From Limnephilus marmoratus (taxonomy: Eukaryota > Arthropoda > Insecta > Trichoptera > Limnephilidae), in the NCBI GenBank assembly GCA_917880885.1, contig OU862906.1, positions 62,414,665 to 62,478,664 of the forward strand: a stretch of DNA of 64,000 bases, read 5' to 3'. Both the position numbers and the translations under genes were made by a program. The notes below the pieces were generated by a model. It searched no databases, was not told where the DNA came from, and saw nothing but the letters and a program-made list of their open reading frames with translations. Of this stretch, positions 10,780 to 20,815 are shown piece after piece (position 1 is the stretch's first letter; every line of letters begins with the position of its first letter).

Positions 10780-10936
10780 ATGTACCGGGACTGGGACCGG
10801 GAGGGGGGAGGGGAATTCGGGTAGGGGGTTTGTGGGATAGGGGGGGAGGAGAACCAGGGGGAGGGGAAATAGGGAGGGGAGGGGAATACAAGAGGGGGTT
10901 CACAGGGCCGGGAGAGGGAAGGTGGAGGAGGCGGAG
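10780..10936 (+). other. G-run cluster with G-quadruplex potential
   Basis: More than ten runs of three or more G lie within about 155 bp on the plus strand, many spaced 1-7 nt, so several G-quadruplex motifs fit G3+N1-7. It belongs to the Helitron L body; the same block appears as C-runs in the copies at 23437-24232 and 39622-40135. A second part continues after the LINE at 14029-14075. Confidence 0.6.
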
Positions 10937-10972
10937 TGTTAACGCGAGTGTATCATAGGTAACAATCAAAAT

Positions 10973-13816
10973 ATGAAAAACACCTTCAATATAATGCATC
11001 AAAATGTACAATGCATCCGAAATAAAATCCTAGAACTAGAAAATATTCTGTATGAAAAAAACATTGATGTATTTTGTGTTAGCGAACACTGGCTACAGAA
11101 AGATGAAGCGACATCTATTAATTTTAATAGTTACAAATTAGGTTCAATTTTTTGTCGAGAGAGCCATTTTCACGGAGGCGTCTCTATTTACTTAAATGAA
11201 AATATTACATTTACTGAACTAGAATATGTTAAACAAATAACAAAAGAATTTGTATTTGAATGTGTTGGCATTGAAATTCCAAGGCTTAAAATGATCATTT
11301 GTACAGTTTACTATAATGACTCCGATATTAATATATTTTTTGAACAACTTGAACTTCTTTTAAACAAAATTTGCAAAAACAATAAAAAACAAATAATACT
11401 CTGCGGAGACCTTAACATTGACACACACTACAAGAACAAAAACGCTGACTTACTCAAAAACACTTTAAAATCATACAACATACGATTGATTATTGATAAA
11501 CCCACTCGTATACAAGGAAATAAAAAAAGTATAATTGATCATATATGTACAAATATACCAAAAAGTTCTTACGCATGGGAAGTCACAGAATTAGCTGTAT
11601 CAGATCACATGGCACAGTTAATGCACATAAAAACAGAAAATAATATCAAACAAACTTGGTATGCAAAAAAACAATTATTTAATAAAGAAAATACAAAAAA
11701 ATTTAACAATTACTTATCAGGAACATGTTGGGATCTATTAAAATCGTTTGAATCCATTGATGACAGTTATGAGTACTTCATTAATAAAGTAAATGAGGGT
11801 ATGAAACTTTTTTTCCCCTTTAAACAACATAGATATCCCCAAAAACGCCAAATAAATTGGATAACACCTGGTATTAAAATATCTATTACACAAAAAAGAC
11901 ATCTATACATAAAACAAAAAAACACAAATGACCTGTCAATCATAAACCATTACAAACAATACAAAAAAGTTCTCAGTAAAGTAAAACAAGTAGCTAAACG
12001 AAATTACAATAGTAAACGTATTCAAAATGCGCAGAATAAAACCAAAACATCATGGAACATAATAAAAGAGAACTCAAATAATTTAACATCTAAAATTAAG
12101 CCAAAAATCTGTCTTAAAATAAATGATACCATGGTATCAGAACCAGAAAACATTGCAAATGAATTTAATACTTTCTTTGCACCTTCGCTACAACCACAAA
12201 ATACATCACAACGTACACAATCTGCTAACACAGTCACAAACAAACAGTATCAATCATTCTTTATAACGCCTGTAAGCAAGGAGGAAATTCTCAGAATTAT
12301 CGTAAAACTGAAAGATAAAAGCAGTGTCGGCACTGACAAAGTCCCTATAAAAATTATTAAAGCAAGTGCAGAAGCGTTGAGTTACCCGTTGGAAATATTA
12401 ATTAACAAATCTTTTGAATCAGGAACCTTCCCAGAACACCTAAAACAATCTATTATTGTGCCTTTATATAAAAAGGGTCCCAAACAGGAAATCTCAAATT
12501 ATAGACCAATATCCTTATTACAAAATTTTTCAAAAATATTTGAAAGAGCAATGTACAATCGCATTTACAACTTTCTCGAAAACTTTAAGATAATATGTCC
12601 ACAACAATTTGGATTCCGTAAAGGCCGTTCGACAACACAAGCAGTCTTCAATTTCATGAACAAAATTCTGGAAAGTATTAATATTAGCAAAAAAACCGTA
12701 GGTATTTTTCTCGACCTCTCAAAAGCATTCGACAATGTTGATCATAAGCTTCTTCTAATTAAACTTGAACACGTCGGTATAAGAGGTTTAGCATTAAAAT
12801 GGTTTGAATCGTACCTAATAAATCGTAAACAAAAAGTTCAAATTTCAAACATTGACGAAAAAATGATGCAGTACATGGTAGAATCCAAATGGAGAACAAT
12901 CAACAAGGGTGTGCCTCAAGGAAGCATTCTTGGGCCCCTCCTGTTCCTTATATACATAAACGAACTTCCAATTATTGCTGGCACAGAATGTTCAATGTTT
13001 GCTGATGACACTGCTTTGTTGTTTGAATGTAATGAAGACGTTGACGAATTTAATAAACATATTAACGAGACTTGTCAATCAATAGCAAATTGGCTGTTAT
13101 CACAAAATCTGTCACTCAACACTAACAAAACTCAAGTTTTACAATTTTGTCCAGTGCAAGCTACACCTATAAACATAAATGTAAACTTCAATAATAATAT
13201 TATCGAACCTTCCCAAACTTGTTCACTGCTGGGAATACAACTAGATGCAAATATAAACTGGAAAGAACATGTATCCAAAATAGTAGCCAAAATCAGTAGC
13301 TTTTCTTTCGTTCTAGGTACACTGAGAAATATATTAAACATCGAATCGGTAATGGCCGCATACTATGGTTATGTATATTCAATAATAAAATACGGAATTA
13401 TCTTTTGGGGAAACTCAGTAAACGCCAAAGATGTTTTTATCATCCAAAAAAGATGTATAAGAAAAATGACAAACTCTGCTAATCGGGATTCATGTAGACC
13501 TATATTTAAAAAATTGAAAATTCTTACAGTCACCGACATATATATAATAGAGTTATGCATGTTAGTGCGATCATCTCCAGAAAAGTTTCCACAAAAAAAC
13601 TCTACACATAAACACGCTACAAGGTTTACAGAAAATTTATCAATACCAAGAGCAAACAAAACAATTTTCCAAAAAGGACCCTTTTACATGGCCATTAAAG
13701 TATACAACAACCTTCCACACGACATTAAACAAATACAAGATACACTCAGATTTAAGTCATCAAAAACATTCCTCCTGAACAGGTCTCATTACACATTAAG
13801 TGAATACCTCACATAG
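10973..13816 (+). CDS. LINE ORF2: AP endonuclease plus reverse transcriptase, 947 aa
   Basis: This is the mobilisation enzyme of a non-LTR retrotransposon: the endonuclease nicks target DNA and the polymerase copies its own RNA from the nick. The endonuclease is about residues 1-220: MHQNVQCIRNK at 8-18, catalytic Glu in SEHW (38-40), CGDLN (144-148), SDH (210-212). The reverse transcriptase is about residues 440-740: FRKGRST, FLDLSKAFDNVDH with the first catalytic Asp, GVPQGSILGPLLF, and FADD at 676-679 with the paired catalytic Asps. A thumb-like C-terminus ends with FYMAIKVYNNLPHDIK. I see no CCHC zinc finger or RNase H domain. Length and order match Jockey/Daphne-type ORF2 proteins (usually about 900-950 aa). 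No frameshift or stop breaks 2.8 kb, so the copy is young. The start codon is the first ATG after an in-frame-free leader; an upstream start cannot be excluded. Confidence 0.92.
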   Translation: MKNTFNIMHQNVQCIRNKILELENILYEKNIDVFCVSEHWLQKDEATSINFNSYKLGSIFCRESHFHGGVSIYLNENITFTELEYVKQITKEFVFECVGIEIPRLKMIICTVYYNDSDINIFFEQLELLLNKICKNNKKQIILCGDLNIDTHYKNKNADLLKNTLKSYNIRLIIDKPTRIQGNKKSIIDHICTNIPKSSYAWEVTELAVSDHMAQLMHIKTENNIKQTWYAKKQLFNKENTKKFNNYLSGTCWDLLKSFESIDDSYEYFINKVNEGMKLFFPFKQHRYPQKRQINWITPGIKISITQKRHLYIKQKNTNDLSIINHYKQYKKVLSKVKQVAKRNYNSKRIQNAQNKTKTSWNIIKENSNNLTSKIKPKICLKINDTMVSEPENIANEFNTFFAPSLQPQNTSQRTQSANTVTNKQYQSFFITPVSKEEILRIIVKLKDKSSVGTDKVPIKIIKASAEALSYPLEILINKSFESGTFPEHLKQSIIVPLYKKGPKQEISNYRPISLLQNFSKIFERAMYNRIYNFLENFKIICPQQFGFRKGRSTTQAVFNFMNKILESINISKKTVGIFLDLSKAFDNVDHKLLLIKLEHVGIRGLALKWFESYLINRKQKVQISNIDEKMMQYMVESKWRTINKGVPQGSILGPLLFLIYINELPIIAGTECSMFADDTALLFECNEDVDEFNKHINETCQSIANWLLSQNLSLNTNKTQVLQFCPVQATPININVNFNNNIIEPSQTCSLLGIQLDANINWKEHVSKIVAKISSFSFVLGTLRNILNIESVMAAYYGYVYSIIKYGIIFWGNSVNAKDVFIIQKRCIRKMTNSANRDSCRPIFKKLKILTVTDIYIIELCMLVRSSPEKFPQKNSTHKHATRFTENLSIPRANKTIFQKGPFYMAIKVYNNLPHDIKQIQDTLRFKSSKTFLLNRSHYTLSEYLT

Positions 13817-13996
13817 GTACAACTGTTTTATGTTTACGTTTATATAAAGAATTAAAACCAATTCCCTTTGTATTACACCACTTTTATATTTTTTGTGTTC
13901 AAATCTGTACAACATGTTAGGTTAACTGGAAGAAATAGGATATAGGTACCTATAAGTTATACCTTTTGTACTAAATGTTAATTTTGTACAATAAAT

Positions 13997-14028
13997 GATT
14001 TTGATTTTGATTTTGATTTTGATTTTGA
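13997..14028 (+). repeat. (GATTTT)5 LINE tail
   Basis: Five tandem GATTTT units close the LINE. Short tandem tails, rather than poly(A), are common in several LINE clades and result from slippage during target-primed reverse transcription. Confidence 0.85.
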
Positions 14029-14146
14029 AGGGGACGGGGGAGAGGAAAGGGAGGCGGAAAGGGAACGGGACGAATGGGAAAGGACACGCAGGGAGAAACA
14101 ATTTCTTTATTAAATGGCATAGCAACGCAGGCCGGGTACCAGCTAG

Positions 14147-14679
14147 TATTTAATAAAACCAGATTTATTTAAAAAATAGACAAAAAATTTCTCGATATCT
14201 GAGTTAAGTACGAGTAGCAATTAAGAAACACTGTAAATATCTACCTATAATATGGTAAATAACAGAACTAGATGTCTTATTTATAATTTGATTGGAACGT
14301 GATTTGCGATTTGGAGGTTAGAGGGAGATGAACTCACGTAGAAATGCACGATTTCGACAACCATCCTAGATATCTAGAAAGTTTCTCAGTGTATTTGTAA
14401 GTCGAAATTTAGTTTCGTATGTCCGATGGATCTATACAGTATAGGTAGGTGTATTATCTATGTAATAGTAGGCGTATTCACACTATTAAACGTATAACGT
14501 TTTTTTTAATGAAAAAATTAGTAAGTAGGTATAAATATATTTAATATAACTGTACAAACAGACACATTTATACATTACAATATAATAAGTAAAAAGTTAC
14601 ATTAAGCCGCCTACGGGGCCTAGCTGCAAAAACCTGCTGCAGCGTAATATGTTCAATTCGATTTTTTTCTGGGGGGGCA
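14147..14679. other. no gene recognised
   Basis: AT-rich with no coding similarity. No repeat partner was noticed elsewhere in the window. Confidence 0.4.
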
Positions 14680-14823
14680 CAAGGGGCGGACGGGCAAAAA
14701 TATGTTTGATAGAGACAGTTCTCTGTACTGTGATGGAATCTCCACAGTACAAAAAAATACTTTCTAGGGAGGGAGGGGGGGCACGGGGGTACGTGCCCCC
14801 CTCCCCCCCTAAATCCGCCCTTG
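14680..14823. mobile_element. short MITE with CAAGGGGCGGA ends
   Basis: CAAGGGGCGGA at the left and TCCGCCCTTG at the right are near-perfect inverted ends enclosing about 144 bp. The interior holds a hairpin (GGGGGCACGGGGGTACGTGCCCCC-like) and G-runs. Ends of type CAAGGGCGGA are typical of hAT-derived MITEs. No 8-bp duplication could be confirmed. Confidence 0.5.
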
Positions 14824-15104
14824 GTTGTAAATATGGTAGGAACTAGGAACCTACGTAAAAATACGAATATTGTTTTGCAAGATTGAATAATTATTAAAAA
14901 ATTATTGTTTTAAATTAAATTTTTTTTTTAATTGTAAATGACACCGTCAAAGGACTAGTTAGTTGAAGATACCTACTTCACAACCTTTTCCTTCCCTGTC
15001 TCAGTTTTCTCACAAAATTTATCGATTTTTTTAGGCCAAAGTTCTTTATTCAAAACGTAAACTCCAGCCATCTAATTTTTTGGAAGAGAATAATTTATTA
15101 AAAA
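14824..15104. other. no gene recognised
   Basis: AT-rich, unassigned. Confidence 0.4.
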
Positions 15105-15535
15105 CTAGCTGACCCGGCGAACTTCGTACCGCCTCAGAATCAATAGCTGTTGTGTTAACTTATTAGCAGAATTAAATTAATTTTTTTATTAAGTTCAAAA
15201 TCACACAAAGAAGCAATTATCGATGCGCAACTGTCCGTGTTTTATTTTTGTCAGTATCAGAGAAGGCGTTGTGTAGGATGTGTATTTTTTGTGATTTTCT
15301 TATTTTTCAACTTCCTTACGGGAATTGCGTTTCATTTTCTTTAAACGTGTGAGGGAAATTTATTATAATTATAGTATTTTTCCTTTGCAGGGGTGCAGAC
15401 CTACGCTCACTGTTTGTCACATTTTCAACTGTTGACATTTAGTGTGTAAGAAAGAGGGGCAACATTATATTTTATAATATCATAAAATCGGTCCAGCCAT
15501 TCTTGAGTTATAAATTTAATTGTTCCACAACATGA
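15105..15535 (-). mobile_element. Helitron family N, copy 1
   Basis: On the minus strand the 3' end is a hairpin-forming GGCG...CGCC, then GGGTCAG, then CTAG (15105-15108) next to A/T. The body (GGAATTGCGTTTCATTTTCTTTA, GTGCAGAC.TACG.TCAC) is shared with about 26625-27075 and 29195-29632, and CCAGCC.TTCT.GAGTTAT is its 5' portion. The 5' TC end itself is not visible, so it is probably truncated. Confidence 0.65.
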
Positions 15536-16128
15536 TGGAGGTGACTAAAGGTTTATGGATTATCTGCCTAAAATGTAAACCAGCATCCGAGTAACAAGAG
15601 GGTTGAGACCAAGGGTTCAAACCGGGATTCAAAATCCCCCAATCAGCAAACAGTCAGCCCCTTTGCCATTAATTGACAATCAATTGAATGTATTCCAAAT
15701 CGATAACACTTGTCAGATTTGCATACAAATGCTTCAACGTGATTAGTTTTTAAAGTGCCAATAATTTATGAATACAAATGGCATGTTTCATTGGACTTTA
15801 TGTTCGGTTTAATGAATATTAATACCTGTTTATGCTATTTTTAATAGGCAGCCATTCAAAAAAATATTATAATCATAGTATCCAGTCGGAGATTGGAATT
15901 TGAATTATGTATTTTTTATCACCAAATGTTTCGCACCTACAATAATTAGAAAGCTTTTGACTTGTCTGTATTGAGAAGTAGGTATTATTGCACGTAAGTA
16001 ATAAATACTTCCGTGATATAAATGAAAGAAGTCGGGGATATTCCATGAAGATATGGCACGGTCAAGCAAATATTTGTACTTGAATCAGGACATGCATGAA
16101 AAGCCGACCGGTATTTTTTACATTAGGT
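15536..16128. other. no gene recognised
   Basis: AT-rich; nothing can be assigned. Confidence 0.4.
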
Positions 16129-16579
16129 CTCCACAGGAAGTCCTGAGCAAAATGATTCCCCCAGAGCCTATGTTATCTTTGGGGATGCTGTGTGGAGGGT
16201 ATTTTCAGGAAAGGAAGTGGAGGAAGTTCTGGGGAGGAAAAGGGTATGAGGGGTGGGTAGGAATCTGGGGGTCAGTTAATGACAGTGAGTGTATCCAGGA
16301 GTGACACATCATATGAATCCATCCCTCCCACTGCGTTGCAAGGCGATGTTCCGAGAGAGTACAGCTGGAGAAGTCAAAGGGACTCCCTCAACCATTCCCT
16401 CCAGATCCGGTCTGCCATGCAACTGGTGGGCAGAAGCATCCGCTGCAAAGACCCGGACAAATCTCTCCCCATGAACCCGGGCACATCTGATAAGTCACCA
16501 AAAGTAGGGAACCACTTGGGGTGGCCTATGGCAGAGGTGCTGGTTATCCAATAAATGCTTCCCATACCCGCCTCCCTAA
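16129..16579 (-). repeat. SINE family C, copy 3 (near full length)
   Basis: The minus-strand 5' end is at CCCATACCCGCCTCCC (about 16565-16580) and the 3' end at TCTCCACAGGAAG..., where the hairpin tail is degraded. The small ORFs overlapping it are translation noise. It forms the outer part of the inverted duplication described at 16360-17535. Confidence 0.7.
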
Positions 16580-17535
16580 TTGTATGTAATATTATAAACA
16601 AATGAAGAAAAAAGTGTGTGACAAGGGGATAAGAGAAAAGTACCTACTCGACCAATCTTATCTGCCTACCCCTGAGAAAAACTTCGTGATGGTCAGTATA
16701 ATTTGGTTATTTCTTGCCGTATTACAATCATGTTCAATAATATCACAAGTACGTGATAATGTTTTTGAGCAAATTGAATGAAATTGTGCTAAACAACAAC
16801 ATAGGAGAGAAATTCGATCATGTTTTAAAAAGTAGGTAACTAGATCCGAGGAGTCAGGTTCTTCTCAGTTTCCACGATACTAAATTACTTAGGTACCTAC
16901 TTAATTTGGGGGAGCAGTCTCACTGACCCAGACAGTATGCAATGGTTTTGTAAAATCACATTCAGTGAAACTACGTAAGATTATTAAGAAAATTGGGACC
17001 TTCTCTCCCCCCCCCCTCCCCCTCCGCCAGCAAGCTCACCATCTAGACGTCAGGACTTTTAGTATGTTCACACCCTAAGCACCTGAACAAGTTTCTGAAG
17101 GAATCGCTTAGGTTCCTAGTCGCGCACTCTACAACTCCTTTTGGACCATTCATCGACTGGACTATATTGTTGAACATGAATGAATATGGCGAGAAATAAC
17201 CAGATTATACTGACCATCATGATATTTTCTCTCAGTGGTAGCCAGATAAAATTTGACGCGTAGGTAATTTTCTCTTACCCCTTTGTCACACACTTTTTTC
17301 TTCATTTGTTTATCATATTACGTACAATTAGGGAGGCGGGTATGGGTACCGCCGTTCCGGGAAGCATTTATTGGATAACCAGCACCTCTGCCATAGGCCA
17401 CCCCAAGTGGTTCGCTACTTTTGGTGACTTATCAGGTGTACCCGGGTTCCGGATGCTTCTGCCCACCAGTTGCTTAGCAGGCCGGATCGAGAGAGAATGG
17501 TTGAGGGAGTCCCTTTGACTTCTCCAGCCGATAGT
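16360..17535. repeat. inverted duplication, about 385-bp arms
   Basis: Arm 16360-16745 and arm 17157-17535 are reverse complements by eye (roughly 85-90 percent). The arms include the 5' part of SINE C plus adjoining non-SINE sequence (AAACAAATGAAGAAAAAAGTGTGTGAC and GATGGTCAGTATAAT are present in both, each within 20-nt identical pieces). The centre of about 410 bp has a C-run near 17010. Because the similarity runs beyond the SINE, this is either a segmental inverted duplication or two inverted copies of a larger element carrying the SINE. Confidence 0.7.
17330..17535 (+). repeat. SINE family C, copy 4 (5' half)
   Basis: Reads GGGAGGCGGGTATGGGTACC at the 5' end, through GCCACCCCAAGTGGTTCGCTA, and stops at CTTCTCCAGC. 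The 3' half and tail are missing and a LINE relic follows directly. Confidence 0.7.
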
Positions 17536-17539
17536 TTTG

Positions 17540-17925
17540 TTCTCTCAAAATTATGGAGACACAGTTTATGGTTCCTATTTATTGAAGAAAAAAAAACATA
17601 AACTAGTGCAACGTGTCCAAAATGCATGTGTCCAATATTGCAATAAAGTCCTGAGACGCGATCTTATATTGCCTTACGTCTGTCGGCATCGGATACATAA
17701 ATATGACAGACAAAAGAAAGTTGCATCAAATTAGTCAAACGTACAATTTGATGAATTCGAAGGTTCCTGAAATTCCTACTTATCTGTTTAACAGACTGCA
17801 GTAGTAACTCTCATGCCCATAGTAGACGCCAAAGAGACCATTTAGTCGTTCTCCTCAGACATAAAACTGCTGTATTTGAGGGTAGTTTCAGCTATTCATC
17901 ATCAAAACTTTGTAATTAAATGTCG
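17540..17925 (+). pseudogene. LINE reverse transcriptase C-terminal relic
   Basis: Successive frames read YGDTVYGSYLL, LVQRVQNACVQYC and then, after frameshifts, RRQRDHLVVLLRHKTAVF followed by GSFSYSSSKL. This order (QRVQNACVRxC...RRDxI.PY...KTxxFxxSFxxxxxxLWN) is that of the thumb and tail of CR1/Jockey-superfamily ORF2 proteins. Multiple stops and frameshifts show that it is dead. It joins SINE C copy 4 on its left. Confidence 0.65.
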
Positions 17926-18049
17926 TATAATAATAATTTTCATGAGCATCTGCATATAAATTTAATTTTCTTTTATTTCAAAACTTCGAATGAAGTGAAT
18001 CTGATGAAAATTCGATGAGCTACGATTCCAGCCAACTGAAAAACGCGTT

Positions 18050-18778
18050 TAAGGCGATCCAATCCAAAAAAATCGAAATCGGAATTCACGCCCTTTATGG
18101 GAGGAGTTTAAAAATACTTCAGAAAAAGCTTTTGAAAAGGTTGGAAAAGGTATTTGAGATTTTTTTACAGGTTGATTTCATAAAGGCCTGTACAAAATAT
18201 TAATTCCTGTTTACGCATTGTTTATTGCAAGAAAACTAAAATATAAAATTGATTTCACGAAACTAAGCGACGCGGAGTCACACGACTGTCTCCCGCGCCG
18301 GTTGGGGCGTGACTGATACGAAATAGGTGTTGCACAGTGCATGGTTCTTGTGCCCATGCCATAAGGGTCACTTCAAGAATCCAAATTCGTAGAGTGCGGG
18401 CCGTATTGATTGATGTCAAAAATAACAACGAGAAAATGCTTATTTTATTTTATTTTGTGAAGTTCGGGCGTAAATATCAATTTTTTGCGATTATTATAAA
18501 AGAAACTAAATTTGCCACATTATACAATAAAACCAAATCCGAAAAGGGATTTATAAATAGGAGAGTTTGGACTTGAAAGTGTTTTTTATAGATCTTATAC
18601 TTTATTTTTTTAAAGGCTTATTAAAAGACTGATCGATATTTTTAAGGGCCAAAGTATGTTCTACACACAGTATTTAATTGGAGCATCTATAATACTTCTA
18701 AGCTATCAAATTTTCAAAACAAAAACATGTGATTTTGTATGATTTTGCATTATTTACTATGGCTTCATCTTAAGTTTT
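18050..18778 (+). repeat. unclassified 0.73-kb repeat, family M, copy 1
   Basis: Starts at TTAAGGCGATCCAATC and ends near GCTTCATCTTAA; a second copy lies reversed at 52785-53535 with the same boundaries. TTAA lies at both edges of both copies. About 140 bp near 18336-18475 is identical in the two copies and is open in one frame (MHGSCAHAIRVTSRIQ...), which I do not recognise. Boundaries are by eye. The type of element is unknown. Confidence 0.6.
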
Positions 18779-19411
18779 AGCTTGTAACCGGGCCGCTCCG
18801 TTCTCCATCTACCTGATTGGCGTGCACCAATCTAATCAATCCAACTATATTTCAAGGTCAAATTTGATACTATAACTTTGGGAATATATTCTCCACATAT
18901 ATAGAAAGATTTCAAATATAAAAGAGATTTTTTTGGATCGGCTGGACCAGAAACCCTTAACGCACAAAAATGACTTCTCTTTTCCATAGTTCTACCGCAT
19001 GAAGTGAACAGGGTACAAACACCCCACACAGAACAGCAGCAGAACACCCAATCACCCCAGAATAGGTAGTACAAACATTTTCCCCACATATTAGATCAGG
19101 CCATTCACACTGTTTAATCTGATGCATTTCTAAATCGTATCGCTGTTGCAACATTGACAATGTCCCATTTAAACGAACCCATAATTACTATTCACAGTTC
19201 CATAATAAGTGTCCCGTTATCGGGGAACGAATTTTGTGCAGTGTCAGTGGCGCAACGGATGGCCTGAAAGTTCGGGCAGCAAGAGGCTGGAATAAAATAT
19301 TTATGAAAAATATGTAAATTAATGTAAAGACTTTTAAAAATCTCTTTAGAAGGATTGTAGGAACTACGATTTTTTAATGCTGGAATCTACATCATATAGA
19401 TTCAATTAGAG
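18779..19411. other. no gene recognised
   Basis: No coding similarity; overlapping short minus-strand ORFs at 18832-19160 are unrecognised and probably chance. Confidence 0.4.
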
Positions 19412-19600
19412 CACGTTCTAGAGCATGTTCTAGAGCACGTTCTAGAGTGGAAGATACTGTCAGTGCCGCCCTGGTGTAAGACCACCATTCAGAATTGAAA
19501 CGTTGCTTGAAATAACTTTAGCCGTGTTTGGTGACCAGATCTGAATAGCCAGGTACTTCCCCATCTTCCTCTTCCCCATCTCATTCCCCTCCGGACTACT
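19412..19600 (+). repeat. SINE family A body, copy 3, with 14-bp triplication
   Basis: The body portion only, from GAGTGGAAGATACTG to the CTTCCCCATCTC region; the tRNA head is missing. Its left edge is an expansion of three units of GAGCACGTTCTA(GA) made from the SINE's own GCACGTTCCAGAG sequence, probably by slippage. Confidence 0.65.
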
Positions 19601-20587
19601 AAATGTATGTAAATATTTAGGCATAATACCTGTCTTACGTACATAAATAAAAAAAACTAAAAATTTAAATTAATTAAAATTTTAAAATAATAATTTAAGT
19701 TTGCAGTTTATACTTGGTAGAACTGTAACTTTCAGAAACTAAAGTAGATAAAAGTGGGGTGGCTACGATCCACCACAAAAAGAGGATACTGATTATTCTA
19801 TCTAGGCTAAATCCTATGGATGTATGTTGTTAAAACTTCAATGAATCATACCATGAGTGACATCTATTGTCTGTTTATCATACTTAATTGGTTTAATTAA
19901 ACGTCAGAAATCTCCAGTAACAATATTTCCTTTGATATCAATAGATAATTGTTTTTGGTGTATAATACTGTTTGCTAATAATAGGCTGTTTTTGTTATAA
20001 TCTCTCTCTATTTCTTGGTGTAAAAGATCTTGTAAAATCAGAGTTGGAGATCAGGCTGTACCTTATATGTTTCTGAGTGTTGTTTGATCAAGTTGTCAAT
20101 CCTCTAAACAGTTCTTCGTAAAATAAATGACTCGCCAGAAAAAATCTGTCTCTACAGAAAAAAGCGTTTTAAACTCTTAAAAAGGATCCATCATAAAAAA
20201 CCTGAACAAATGTTTATTTTATTTATTTATTGATTATAGATAGATGCAAAAGAAATTACATATTAGGAAGCTTTGCTTGTCCAACTAGGAAAGTTTCCCG
20301 TTCCAGGACAGACAAATTGACAGGTTTAGTTCATATTATTCCTTAAGAAATGTACATACATAATTTCAAAACGAAAAACTAGAAAAAGTAACCTGGTAGC
20401 ATATATTATATTCGGATTTACCGAATTAACCTGGTAACAATATAGTATAATATATTCGGATACACAGTGTATGAGATAATAGACATATTGAAAAGTGTAA
20501 ACCAGGTACCTGATAACGAGTTGGAGGAATTACAATAAGATTTATATCTTAAAGAGATAAAGTTATGTTAGGTTAGGTTTTACCGCA
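19601..20587. other. no gene; MITE G fragment at about 19775-19845
   Basis: A reversed piece of MITE G (GGCTAAATCCTATGGATGTATG) is recognisable at about 19775-19845. Near 20400-20460 a small repeat, TATATTATATTCGGAT, is present in two slightly altered forms. No coding region. Confidence 0.4.
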
Positions 20588-20815
20588 CAAAAGTCAAAAC
20601 TGCTCCCCAATGTCTGACGCCAGTAAGACCATAATATAATAGCATTCCCAGTTGGAGTATTTTGTGATTTTGAAGGTAGAGGGGAGAGGAAAGTGTGAAA
20701 GTACCTACCTGGCTATTCACAACTGGTCACCGCAACGTGCCGCAAATACACTACATTTTATTTTTAATTAATAAATTGCAAAACAGCGTAAATTTCATTG
20801 GGCCCGGGAATTTGT
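20588..20815 (-). repeat. SINE family A, copy 4 (decayed)
   Basis: The minus strand shares GGTGACCAG, the GGTACTTTC/CCTCTCC-type block and the CCCAACTGGGAATGC segment with copy 2; the head is eroded (GGGCCCGGG remains near 20800). Confidence 0.55.

Larger units (their letters stand above)
10939..14028 (+). mobile_element. near-complete Jockey-superfamily LINE, about 3.1 kb
   Basis: The left boundary comes from the break in Helitron L similarity near GGCGGAGTG, only about 34 nt before the ORF. The right end is a five-unit GATTTT tail at 13997-14028 that abuts resumed Helitron sequence. It contains one intact ORF and a 180-nt 3' UTR with AATAAA at 13990-13995. No ORF1/gag gene is present. Either the copy is truncated just upstream of ORF2 or it is a single-ORF element. 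No clear target duplication was found. Confidence 0.8.
10036..14146 (+). mobile_element. Helitron (family L, copy 1) with two nested LINEs
   Basis: The 5' end TCTTCTATATAAATAAAA starts after an A. The 3' end CTAG (14143-14146) is followed by T and preceded by a short hairpin (GGCATAGCAACGCAGGCC) and GGGTACCAG. TC...hairpin...CTRR inserted between A and T is the Helitron signature. Shorter copies at 39622-40135 and 23437-24232 share CATAATGCCAGA.CT.AA and the CT/GA-rich middle. Removing the LINEs at 10215-10747 and about 10939-14028 leaves about 0.5 kb. No Rep/helicase, so non-autonomous. Confidence 0.75.
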
